Of a stretch of 64,000 nucleotides of DNA, positions 1 through 9,815 are shown piece after piece. The translations under genes were made by a program, and so were the position numbers. Position 1 is the first letter of the stretch. Every line of letters starts with the position of its first letter. The stretch is from Pyrrhosoma nymphula (taxonomy: Eukaryota > Arthropoda > Insecta > Odonata > Coenagrionidae). The notes under the pieces were generated by a model. The model had not been told where the DNA came from, searched no databases, and worked only from the letters and a program-made list of their open reading frames with translations. The stretch lies in NCBI GenBank assembly GCA_963573305.1, contig OY754337.1, positions 79,435,094 through 79,499,093 of the forward strand, read 5' to 3'.

Positions 1-570
1 ATGTTGAGGAAAGTGGCGGAGGGTTGCAGGGAGGGTTTAGTGGATTTTAAAATGTCCCGCAGATTTGAGGGACGCTTATAGGAAACTTTGGGACATGAAG
101 GTAGGAGGAGGGAAGTAGAGGTATTGTTTTTTAAGATTGGATACAGGTCTTTCAATATGTTTTTGATCCTGTGTGCACCAGGGAAGAATGTGGTGACAAG
201 GTTAAGTTGGTCAGGTTGGTTGGTGATATATATATATATCCATAATAACTTACGCCTTTACATTCATGACAAATTACCTCCCCACCGTATTTACTGCAAA
301 TCCACTTAATGCACCATTTTTCACGCTTTTACCACTCGGATTTAAGGGAATTTCAAAATGGTTGCAGATTTAGGAAGGACTTGCTGTACCTACCCTAAAT
401 CTGGCGAGCAATTTGGCTGCCCAAATCGGCTCCCTTATGATGCCTAACGAGTTTGGACATACTTAATGATAGCCTCCTCCCTAAATTTCCGGATTTAGGT
501 ACCTAACTGGCGAGTTTAGACACGGCATGAACCGTGAAAATTGACGACCTAAGTGAAATTCATCGAGTGT
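1..570. other. Unassigned AT-rich sequence
   Basis: No gene or element recognised. A short (AT)n run lies near 226-239. The stretch 330-520 repeats a 'ggatttagg/ctaaatcc'-like word on both strands, which hints at an old repeat, but no termini were found. Confidence 0.4.
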
Positions 571-1139
571 ATGCCTCATAGTGGTGGAACCAAGTGTTGT
601 TGGAGGAGAGAAACGGCTGCAGCCGCAACTGTTTCGGTCAGACAACTGTTTCAAACAACTGTTGCAAACAACAGGTTAGTTTCGTGATCGTGCCGCAGCC
701 GCGCCGTTGCGCTCTGTACTGTGCAGCGGCTACCGATGAAGCTGAAGCTGACTGTTTCGTCTTTTATTCTGTTCCAAATGCACTGCACGTGTGGCTGCGT
801 TGCGATTATAAGCAACAATCTGTTGGATTTGAATCTTTGTAGGTGGTGGCTGATTTATTAAGCCAACACATGTCCGCCCGTCGTTGCAGATAGAATTAGA
901 ACTGTAAAGTACCTATCTTTCATGAATCCAAATGAAATTGTTACTTTATTTGAGTGAAAGATTTCATATTACATAGAATACAGAACTATGAGCCATGTTC
1001 TAACAGCGCCGATCGGTCGCCTGTTGTTTGGCGTGCCTCTAGCTGCTGTCCGCAACAGGGTATTTCGCGGAACTGTTTCGGTTTCGAAACTGTTGAAATG
1101 AAACTGTTGTGTTCTTTTAGTATCACCACTAATGCATCA
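571..1139. mobile_element. hAT-type non-autonomous element, copy 1 (with 8-bp TSDs)
   Basis: The element spans 579-1131 (553 bp) and begins TAGTGGTGG and ends CACCACTA, an inverted terminal match. It is flanked by ATGCCTCA (571-578) and ATGCATCA (1132-1139), an 8-bp TSD with one mismatch, the size typical of the hAT superfamily. The interior repeats GTTTC/GAAAC words and has a GC-rich block (gccgcagccgcgccgttgcg). A related 567-bp copy lies at 36307-36873. There is no transposase coding capacity, so it would need a hAT transposase supplied elsewhere. The short open frames inside (594-842, 954-1148) are not conserved as proteins between the copies. Confidence 0.88.
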
Positions 1140-2100
1140 ATACCTTAGCTGTCCTATGCACGCATAATTAGTATCCATATCATATGCAAACGAGTGAATA
1201 TATCGTATCTCCTGTATAACTATTTTGAGTCAATGCCGATATAAGACTTAGTTCGTGTACCAAACTACTTTTCGAAAAATTTGCCTAAACTATAAGCTGT
1301 TCCTGTACATAATAGTCTCTTTTGTAACTATTTTTAGTCAATGGCAATAGGTATACGACTCCGTCGTGTACCCATGGAGTTTATTATGAGTAAAAACATC
1401 TGTAAGTACTGGCCTCCATCGTGAAAAAAGAGCTGCATATCACGTATAAATTACAAGTCTACCTCCCTTGCTTCATGTTTCCCTGATTGGACTATGGCTG
1501 CTAACCTATAAACCATAGGTGGGCGAAGACATCGGAAAAAAATTCCATCTCAAGCATTTGTTAACGAGTAATTAAGAGACATTGGCTTTGTTTCCATGGT
1601 AGGGATTCGCAGTAGTTTTGTGGCCATTTGGTTTGAGACCAACATGATGGGAAGTATAATTAGCGTAAACGTCAGCTTTAACACCGTGTCCCGCTCATTA
1701 TGATGTATTGAACGCGGGAGTAAATCGTCCTTTCCGGAGAAGGAATCTGGAATTTTCTCCTCTTGTATCTCTCGTAATTCCTGCCTGCCCTACTCCCCCC
1801 AACTCCCCCTACTCCACTTTCCCCAACAGCACCAAACGCTCTTAAATTTTCATAACGCGGGCCGCCAAGTACGCATAAATCCCGCTGGGCCGTAAAACAA
1901 GTGAGCCTCGCGACCTCTCCTCTCCCTCCGTGGCCGGCTTTTATCGTTCTGTCCGGCCATCGCGTCGCCGCCGCCCCCTACCCACAATTCCACACCCCCC
2001 ACCCACTGTTCACACTCTCTCTGGGGCACAGTGAGTACCTACCCCCAACGAAAAGAATCATCGTTCCCAGTCCATCTCAGCTCCTTTTATGCACGAACAC
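1140..2100. other. Unassigned; pyrimidine/GC-rich tract 1730-2060
   Basis: No element ends found. From about 1730 to 2060 composition shifts to C-rich and CpG-containing sequence (cctctcctctccctccgtgg, ccgccgccccc). This resembles other such tracts at 7.7, 32.5, 36.9, 42.4, 50.2, 57.0 and 62.7 kb. The open frame at 1901-2158 is low-complexity Pro/Ser/Leu and not credible as a gene. Confidence 0.4.
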
Positions 2101-2664
2101 AGACTCTTTATGTTTTTATTGCTGTAGTAATTTAGATATGCATAACGGTGCAAATTAGGCATGGGCAGTGCCTAAAAAAGTGCAGGTATTTGACTGACGA
2201 GTATATATTTTAAAGAAATACTTCATCTACATCTACGAAGTACCGTGCAAGTCACCTCTAGGGTGTGTGGCACGGGGTGATTCCACACCAGGCATGCACC
2301 ACTCGTCCCAGCACAAGTCAGAACCTCGCACGCTCCCCCTGGCGCTAGTCGCAGGCCAAAAAGCAGTCAGGAGAACAGTGCGCAGTCCAACCAGAAACTG
2401 GGAGAGTGATACGTAAATGAACATGCAAACATGCAGAACAATGCTATACACACATCTAGTGGTTAATATTACTGATACTGTTAATTTATGAATGCTACGA
2501 TATGCTACTTCATGCAGAGAACAAAATAAAATAATGCCAAACAACTCTTTATTTTTTTATCGCTGTAGTAATTTAGATATGCATAACGGTGCAAATTAGA
2601 CATGGGAAGTGCCTAAAAAAGTGTAGACATTTGACTGACGAGTATATATTTTAAAGCAATACTT
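2101..2664. repeat. 123-bp direct repeats bracketing a LINE 3' tail
   Basis: Segments 2101-2223 and 2542-2664 are near-identical (shared words: taatttagatatgcataacg, actgacgagtatatatttta). The first copy stops exactly where a LINE-type tail begins (catctacatctac at 2224). This is far longer than a normal LINE TSD, so either a local duplication preceded the insertion or an unusually long staggered break was repaired. Confidence 0.85.
2224..2541 (-). mobile_element. LINE 3' end fragment (minus-strand sense)
   Basis: Starts catctacatctac followed by the block 'gtgcaagtcacct..agggtgtgtggcacggggtga', which also occurs at 42991, 51039 and (opposite strand) 56725. In the 42991 copy this block is the 3' terminus of a recognisable LINE, so here it marks the 3' end of a minus-strand LINE copy. 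The rest, to 2541, has no readable coding similarity. The open frame 2233-2544 is not a recognised protein. Confidence 0.6.
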
Positions 2665-5282
2665 GTTACCGTCCCGGTAACAACGACGTAATACTAATGG
2701 TATACTAGCATATTTCACCGGTAAATTGTATTAAATATTTGCAAATGAACATACCCCTAACCTAAGTAGTACAGTATTCCCGTAATTTGGTACGCGATAC
2801 TTCTATTACCGCAGATACTTACGCTGATATTATCACCAATTTTAATTTTTTTAAACATTTATTGTTGAGTAATTTGTACATAGCCGCGTATAACTTTATT
2901 TCGAACTTATGTCATAGCTTCTTTTATAATAATTACAATATGCAAAGCAAGCAATATAATATATAGTCTGAGTGCAGGTGCAAGGTATTAGTTAGAAAGA
3001 AACACTTTATTAACTATCATGGACGGCGCTACCGCAGACGTATTTGACGTCAGAGCCATGCGTTGTCTCTGTGGTTGGTTGACATAGTCGCTCGGTGTAA
3101 AACTACGGATAGCTTCGCATGTGTTCACTGTCGTCCTCTAAACTTACCAATTCAAAAAGAGTTAATACTATATTTGAAGATGAAATAATCGCATGCAATA
3201 TTGTCGATGTAAATCAGTGGCAGTCTTCTACGGTAGAAACATCACAAGTGTTAACCGAACTAATTGCAACGTCGATATCTGATGCGTTCTTCTAGCTTGT
3301 TATTTATGATTAAGCCTAATTTTTTCAAAACATCAATTCACAAATTACGTTGACCAAGTTTTTCATTTCCTTATCGCTAAGAGTTGGCAGAACTTGAAAG
3401 TTAATTAGCCTTGAAGACGACATGTACCTATTAATCAAGTGCAATATAATTTAACTTTTTTTTCATCGCGCATCAGGGCGAAAGTTTTTGTTTTAGTAAG
3501 TTTATTCACATGCGTACTCTCAAATTAAAAAAATTATTTCATATTGCTGCAAGAATTGCTTCTCAACGTTCTAAAATACATTTATAAGTTTCTAGTACAA
3601 TGATCAATTCCAATTTATCCAAAGTGTTAGGCCTCACATGTCCCCACACGTAATTAATATTTCACCAACAGTACTGGTCAACAGTCTTGATCCAGCAACA
3701 GAATAGCTCTTGGCGGATATTTGAAAAGTTCTAGAAGATTTTTCAAAGACATGAAATCATAATTCTGCATCTCATATCCAAAAGTGGCCATTAGTCATAA
3801 ATTAACTTGATGCAAAATATATGAATGCGGAGGCCAGTATTTGTATGCAAAAGTTTACAAATGACATAAATTATTGGAATAATTTTTTAAAACTATGGAC
3901 GACATGGAGGTGACAGGCAATAAAAGAACTCTATGTTTTTACACCTAAAAGCAGAAATAAAGAGACCAAATGAACTTACTGTTTAGGAAAAAAACTTTCT
4001 AATAGCAAAATGGTTGCAAAGGCTTTCTTACAGTTAAACATTCAAACTTGTGCTGCTTCCTGGTGGAGTTAAATAGAAGTTTTTCTATTTTCCCATGGAG
4101 GTGAAATAAAAGTTGGGGACATAATTTACAATCTTTATATTGACCTCAAATAGAACTGAAATATTCTATTTTTAGCCCATGGTTTAAGGCAATGGTACTA
4201 GTTAATTATGCGATGGTTGAATAAATTAATTTACTCAGCACAAAAAGTTTTGCTCACAGTTCTTAAAAGTGAAAACACGGCGTGGGACACCAATGGAGGT
4301 GACATTTAGGTGCTTAATCATTTTTTTGCCACAAATATGTAAAATTTGGTATATTAGGACACTTTGTTAATTAAAATTCCTATTCTACTAGATATTAATT
4401 AAAATTTTAATAAATAAAATCAATTATTTAATAATGTCAAAAAAAGGTAAGGGCTCAAATTTCCACTTAATTTCAGAATGACCCGGCAATGCTTTGGATT
4501 TTACGCTGCTCTTACTTAAAATCATCTTTCTCTTCATTACTAACAATCTTCAGCTTTCCCTTACGCTCTCCAGAACATGCGTTATCTTCCCCCCTTATTG
4601 CCCAAAATTCTCCCCTTCATCGCGGACTACAGTATTGTAGATCTCCTCCCACCTTATCTGCTCTCAATGCGTCTTCCACGATCTTTTTATGCCTACATTG
4701 AGCATTACTATCCAACATCCTATCACCTCTCAGCCAAGGGATCTACTAACTCCAGGCAAATATCACCCGCTAACGTAAGACTCTCTACACAGTGTCCTCT
4801 GCTCAAAATAACCCTTAATTTGCTTGTCCACATTAAGCTGCAGCCATCAATATGAGGATTGGTTCTCTTCGGATTTCCATCCACCTCTCAACTCTCCTAA
4901 CACGTAACGGCTTAATTCCTTCATAATTCTTCCGTTTGCTATCTCTCAAGATTTTCGTGATGCAACACATCTTTAGTTTCTTACAGTAATACTTCCTTTT
5001 ATTGTTTCTTGTTCCATCATTATTTTCATATGGCAGTTAGGGCTCGGAGTTTGTCCGGTTCATTTGTCTACTTGCACCTTGCAGAGTTTTAATCGAGTAG
5101 CTTTTCTCCCCAACTCTTCGAAGGATTTTTTAAATTTATTATCCGCCCCCTCGGTTTCATTTCTATGGTTATTCTGTAAAACCACATATGCATTGGGATT
5201 AGTCTTTTTTGTTCAGCTGCTGTAATCATCGTAGCTTCGTCGCGATTTTAGAGCCATGCATATGGTTTTATAAAGTGCGCCC
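2665..5282. other. Unassigned AT-rich sequence
   Basis: About 2.6 kb with no element boundary, RNA or gene recognised. The overlapping open frames at 4489-4855 are short, hydrophobic/Ser-rich and without a known motif. Confidence 0.4.
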
Positions 5283-5545
5283 TTAGTTCCAAGTTCGTAT
5301 TCTAGCTGCCAGTAGGTATTTATCCGTATGGCACATAAAATTTCTGGCAAAGGTTTTCGCAGCGTTGTTCATTAGTGTTCCGCATTTTCGGTTTATCCAT
5401 CCACGTTCGTTGACTTTGGCTGACCACGGTTTAGGTAGCCATCCTGCTTTCGTCTTCAGGTCGAAAGTGGAAAGAAGCTGTTTTGTCTGCCTTTTATAGT
5501 GATGGTCGTCCTGGTGCAGGCATAATGCCTGGACCCAAGAACCGC
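5283..5545 (-). repeat. Left inverted flank of a PLE remnant (pseudo-LTR-like)
   Basis: Read on the minus strand this segment is homologous to 5870-6170 on the plus strand. Shared elements are a Gln-Leu-Leu...Thr-Phe-Asp-Leu reading, then a Trp-Leu-x-Lys-Pro...Ser-Ala-Lys-Val reading, then 'CGxxKCGT'. It also carries a decayed CTGAAGA...TAAAC...GTC core at 5422-5459. Inverted terminal copies are known for Penelope-like elements; the GIY-YIG fragment lies between the two arms. Confidence 0.7.
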
Positions 5546-5860
5546 GTTCCACAGGAGTTATGCGAATGTGTGTGCCAAGTGCCATGCTCCTGCAGAAGAT
5601 CGTACATTGGCGAAACATGCAGGTCCATGGGCATGAGGCTAAAAGAGCATGCAAGGGCAACAAAAAATAAGCAGTACCGTCTGTCTGACTTTGCTGAACA
5701 TGCCTAGTGTGAACCGGAACACAGAATTAATTTCGAAGATGCAAAAATAATAAACAAGGAGAGCCACTATTATCAAAGACAAATCAAGGAAGCAATAGAG
5801 GTTTGGAAATTGCCGGAAATTTTCAATAGAGACAATGGTTATCCCCTCAGTAGTCATGGA
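5483..5860 (+). pseudogene. PLE C-terminal fragment with GIY-YIG endonuclease remnant
   Basis: The frame from about 5540 reads VPCSCRRSYIGET, then MRLKEH, which is the YIG strand and conserved Arg/Glu-His block of the GIY-YIG endonuclease that follows the reverse transcriptase in Penelope-like retroelements. After an in-frame TAG at about 5705 the same frame continues with a Phe-Glu-Asp-Ala-Lys-Ile-Ile block and PEIFNRDNGYPLS. This is the PLE C-terminal tail also readable at 50.7 and 59.4 kb. The first 20 or so residues of the open frame come from the left flank and are not part of the domain. Reverse transcriptase and linker are absent, so this is a 5'-truncated, dead copy. Not a host gene. 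Confidence 0.85.
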
Positions 5861-5869
5861 GAAGGATCA

Positions 5870-6175
5870 TCCGCTCCGACCAATCACAGTGCAGCACCAA
5901 GACGACCAGAACTACATAAGGGGGCCAGAACAGCTTCTTCCCACCTTCGACCTGAGGAATATAGCAGAATGGTTATCGAAACCGATGTCAGCCAAAGTCA
6001 AACAACGCGGATGCAGAACCCGAAAATGCGGAACATATATGACATTAGGTTATATACCACCGTCAACTGATGCCAAAAGGCAATGGAGTCACCAAAACGT
6101 ATTCTATTCCCCGGAGAAATATTTGCCGTCTTGTCAAAATTCTGGTGATCTTATTTTTTTATTTTACGTATAATG
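5870..6175 (+). repeat. Right inverted flank of the PLE, with hammerhead-like core
   Basis: Homologous to 5283-5545 in inverse orientation. It contains CTGAGGA (5952-5958), a spacer able to form a short hairpin, GAAA (5978-5981) and GTC (5987-5989). This is the order of conserved boxes in hammerhead ribozymes, which have been described in PLE terminal repeats. The reading frames through here (5810-6173) are shadows of a non-coding repeat. Confidence 0.65.
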
Positions 6176-6475
6176 TGACGACTAAAAACCAATATAGACC
6201 AAGACACTATGACCTTAAGAGAACAACTTGAAATAACTCTAAAAGCATGATTGGCAGCTATTAGGTTGAAAATGTTAATCCGGAACATCAGTGCGGCCTT
6301 CTTTCGTTAGAAATAATCAAAGATACAGTCGTAATAATACGCTCGAGGAAAGGGCATTGTCTTCTGACTTATGCTTCCTACTTTAAAACAAGAAATAAAC
6401 CGTCTCGGTGTGTCGATTATGACGGTTACATTAGTCCTAACGAGATGAAATAGAATCCAGGCAGTTCGCGAATGG
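6176..6475. other. Unassigned spacer
   Basis: Possibly the tail of the PLE flank; no boundary or motif seen. Confidence 0.3.
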
Positions 6476-6970
6476 TTAAGGTGGCTGGAGCGATTTTTGT
6501 TCACGTACAGATTTGGGTGAAACTTTGCATACGTGCCCTTATTAGTAATATCCATCGATAAAAGTGAAAAACCCTGCATGCTATCGATTTGGTTTCCTGG
6601 TAATTCCATGAAATGTTAACAAATACTCTTATAGCACGCGGCATATATTTTGAAACAATTCGAATACTTATGTACATATTTTCACCTAAATGCGAAATAG
6701 TAAGTTTCATATTATTATAATAGCTGCTTACAAATATCAAGGTGTCGTGCCGAGTAAGAAAAGCGTATTTAAATATGATTTTCTCGTAAAATTTCAAATT
6801 TCACGCCGAAAATCCAAGTCAAAACAATGCTTTAATTAAGGCGAAATTTTTAAATATAACTCTTGCATCATGATATATAGTACCTACTGCATGTGCGATG
6901 ATTTTCAACGTGTATAAACAGGTGTACTTGTGTGAAATGTGGTCCAAGAATATTTTTTTCGACTTACTTT
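6476..6970 (+). mobile_element. TTAA-flanked element, subfamily 2, copy 1 (3'-truncated)
   Basis: Begins TTAAGGTGGCTGGAGCG, identical to the left end of the complete copy at 39656, and stays alignable to it (shared words: gtgaaactttgcatacgtg, gaagtttcatattattata-like block, ccaagaatattttttt) until about 6970. Then the similarity stops before the right TIR. The open frames here (6307-6797, minus) are shadows of this non-coding element. Confidence 0.85.
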
Positions 6971-7034
6971 ACACCGAAAGACGGTGAAATTCGCAAAAAA
7001 AAAACATTTTGAGAACATCTTGTTCGTATTAATT

Positions 7035-7140
7035 CCCGCTAAAATTCGTCTCGGTGATGTAACTGGCTTACACACCTGACCGGCGATTGGGAGATCCGGG
7101 TTCAAACCTCGGTCAGGTCAAATGAGTTTTTCATGGCAAA
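7035..7140 (+). mobile_element. tRNA-derived SINE
   Basis: Has a pol III box-A-like stretch (tgtaactggcttacac) and a box B (GGGTTCAAACC) within 'cctgaccggcgattgggaga', followed by a non-tRNA tail (tcaaatgagtttttcatgg). The cloverleaf is not complete: the 3' acceptor strand does not pair with the 5' side, so this is a SINE head rather than a tRNA gene. Confidence 0.75.
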
Positions 7141-7695
7141 GTTCACCGTCTTTGTTTTATATCTTCACACCCGCGCGTGTGATTGCGTACCATATCATTT
7201 GTGCAATTGCAATGTTTGAAAAATGTCATCAAAGTTGTTTTTTTATAAATTGAGTTCAGCATTGAGGTATTACTTCTTCTCTGTCATAATTACTATGTCA
7301 ATAACAAAGCACAGCAATCTTTGTTACTTCATTGAAGTACATTCACATTTTTAATGTTGTTACTACTCACACTATTCGTAAGATATGGTATAGATTACGT
7401 TTAACATTAATTTTTCCTAATTTTCAATAATTTCAGTAAAATATCTAAATGAAGAACCATTTTTGCGTTCGGTTTTTGATAGTAAATATAGATATCTGAA
7501 AGATAGATAGTAGATATCTGATAGTAACTTTGAATTAAAAATTTATACCTTCTTATATTTCCACACACACCACTGTAATTTTATTTAATTTTTTCATTAT
7601 CCACCTCGAATAGCTATGTGTGGTGCAAAATAATCTCAGCAGTCGACGCACATAATAAAAATTATATAACTATTAATGTGGTAGGTGCTCTGATA
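7141..7695. other. Unassigned AT-rich sequence
   Basis: No feature recognised. A short imperfect repetition of 'gatatctgatag/gatagatagtagatatctg' occurs near 7488-7525. Confidence 0.35.
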
Positions 7696-8060
7696 GCAAT
7701 CCTTCGTCTTCGTCGGAATTGAAGCGGGAGAGAATTGCTAGAGCGTCTTTCGCTTTCCTTCCCGCCCTGCCCCAGCAGCATTTTATGCCCCTGTTTCAGA
7801 CTCGTGAAAAGAGACGTTCCCACTTCTCCCCCTCTTCCTCCCTCTTCTCCTGCACCACCCCCTCCCCCCCCAGCCTCCCACCGGCCCATTTTACAACTTC
7901 CTCCGACGGCCCCGTTCAACGCTCCATTCTCTACTCTCGTTTTCCTTCCGCGGCCGAAAGCAAGAGGTCGCCTCGGGAGTTACGGTGGCATGAGCAGTGT
8001 CACGGCCAACGAGTAGGTCACTAAAAAGTCTCGTCGTTCCGTCGCTGCGAGTACATAAGG
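7696..8060. other. GC-rich pyrimidine-biased tract
   Basis: CpG-containing and strongly C/T-rich on the plus strand around 7750-7930. Open frames on both strands (7719-8024 plus, 7662-7919 minus) are driven by composition: Pro/Ser-rich on one strand and Gly/Glu/Arg-rich on the other. It could be a regulatory CpG tract, but no TATA, initiator or known protein motif supports a gene. Confidence 0.35.
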
Positions 8061-8280
8061 TCACAGTCCCAAGGGTGGTCTTCCAGTCACCGTTGTTTTG
8101 AGTATGGTGAGACTTGTGGGGGGGTGCACATCTACAAAACAAAAAAACGACGAGTGAAATCATTTTTTGGAATGGCTTTCATGAATTATGCATCACTGAC
8201 CACGGATTGATAATTTCATTTTAATTCAATAAAAAATTAATATCCAGATTATTTAAAAAAATTGATATTGTTTTGTACTA

Positions 8281-8420
8281 AGGGGCCATTCAAGTATTAG
8301 GTAGTACGTAAGACGTTTTGTGGTGGGAGGGATATGGGGGGTTGGACTTTTCTTACGCTGTCTTACGTATGGGGTTGAGATGGTCTGAGACAGTCTTACG
8401 TAAGATATAATAAGTTACTT
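8281..8420 (+). mobile_element. Possible DNA-transposon terminal fragment
   Basis: Starts AGGGGCCATTCAAGTATTA, followed by TACGTAAGACG and a G-rich block, then a second 'gtcttacgtaag'. The 'GGGGCCATTCAA...TTACGTAA' layout recurs in insect DNA-transposon ends, from general knowledge. No matching opposite terminus was found, so this is an orphan end. Confidence 0.4.
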
Positions 8421-8850
8421 CAGAATTCGTATTTTTATCACTTATAAAAATTATTTTCGTAGGGGAAATCTTACTTTTTGGATTAACGCCACTGCGGTAC
8501 GCCTGAATGCATGATAAGCTATAGGAAAACGTACAACCAATTCGTTTCGATCATTAGTTTTGAGATTCCGCACATTCAAATATCACATGTTATGTGAGTT
8601 GTGCGTACAGAAATCGCGAAATATCAGAAACAGTTATCGATATCCGATATGAAGTCAGTTTTTGCGCATTTTGACATAGAATCCCCCATAGTGTACTATG
8701 CCATCTATGTCCATGGTTTCAAAAATATTTGATAACTTACGTAAGATTGCGAGGGTAACCTTTGATAACCTTTACTAATTCTCCCTGCTCCGCTAAATGG
8801 CAGTGTTAAACAACATATGTAGGATTTAAGTCTTTCCCGGTGAATGCTTA
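8421..8850. other. Unassigned sequence
   Basis: No element or gene recognised; contains an isolated 'cttacgtaag' word at about 8738, similar to the fragment just upstream. Confidence 0.3.
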
Positions 8851-8851
8851 G

Positions 8852-9012
8852 GATGAATAGTTCTCGGGTTTCCAGCTGAGTAATGGTGTAAAACTGCACC
8901 GACCCTTCAATGGGTTAAAAGTTAACCCTGAAGACGATGGCAGACTACGCCATTGAAACTTCGGTGCAGTTTAACACTATTACACGGCTGGAAACCCGAG
9001 AAATATTCATCT
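8852..9012 (+). repeat. Long hairpin with hammerhead-like core (PLE-like terminal repeat remnant)
   Basis: Arms 8852-8913 and 8950-9010 are inverse copies (shared words: tctcgggtttccagc, aactgcaccga). The loop holds CTGAAGA (8928-8934), then a 5-bp stem ATGGC/GCCAT, then GAAAC at 8954. This is the same box order found in the PLE flanks at 5.9 and 59.6 kb. No coding remnant is attached. Confidence 0.65.
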
Positions 9013-9256
9013 TAAACAACATAGTTTAGCCTGGGTGAGCACGACGCCACCGTAAAAGTATAAAATATTAATTTTCTTTAGACTAATTCTCACCTTATAT
9101 CTGAGGGTTTTCAGTAATTCAAAAATAAATTCCTGCAACCGTGATGCCGGTCTTTCAGACTGTGAATCTTGAGAAAAATTGGAAAAAAATAATGCAATGA
9201 ACCACATCACTTTACCGCTTTGGAGGAAAGTTAATTTTGAAAGACAAGGAAGGCAC

Positions 9257-9815
9257 TTAAGGTGGATTAAGCGAGATAGTTCCCTAGTCATAGCGGAAAC
9301 CATATTCAAATTTTATTCTTTGATTTCAGCGTCTTTAAGAAGTACGAAATAAATATTGTAATATTAATGGTGCAAATATATATTTATATGTGCCAAAAAT
9401 CTCGGTAATTAAATAAATAAAGCTACATTAGTCTCCAACTTGACTCATTTCTCCCGCCGTACGGCTGACAACCCTTCAAACCGGCAGGTTTTTTGCGATT
9501 CTGTAAAACTTACTGTGGTGAGTAATATTTTATTTTTTATAAATAGTTGAGAAAACATGCAATCTACACAACGTTAGTTTTTGACGTAATCTAGGTGCTA
9601 AGAGTTCCTAATTTTTTTAATATTCTCCCTCTGGAGCGCACAGCCATAATCTACCCCATGTAAAACAGCTTGTATTTGTAGGCAAATTGCTTGAAAAGTA
9701 GTTCGGCAAGGAGTTAATATTTTGATATCATTGTAAAGATGGGAGTTTTATCTTTAAAATGAAGTCAAATTCATCAAATTCTAGGTGAAGTGATTTTTCG
9801 CTCAAACTACCTTAA
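9257..9815 (+). mobile_element. TTAA-flanked element, subfamily 1, copy 1
   Basis: Starts TTAAGGTGGATTAAGCGA and ends TCGCTCAAACTACCTTAA, so both termini carry TTAA and an imperfect inverted TTAAGGTRGttTGAGCGA. At 559 bp with no coding capacity it is a MITE-like element. Relatives are at 19717 (partial, inverted), 33643 (complete, inverted) and 25616 (long form). The minus-strand frame 9007-9309 overlaps its left end by chance. Confidence 0.88.

Noticed and set aside
594..842. Open frame within the first hAT-type element
   Set aside because: Not conserved in the second copy as a protein; part of a non-coding MITE.
7662..8163. Overlapping open frames on both strands
   Set aside because: They follow from the C/T-rich composition; low complexity and no motif.
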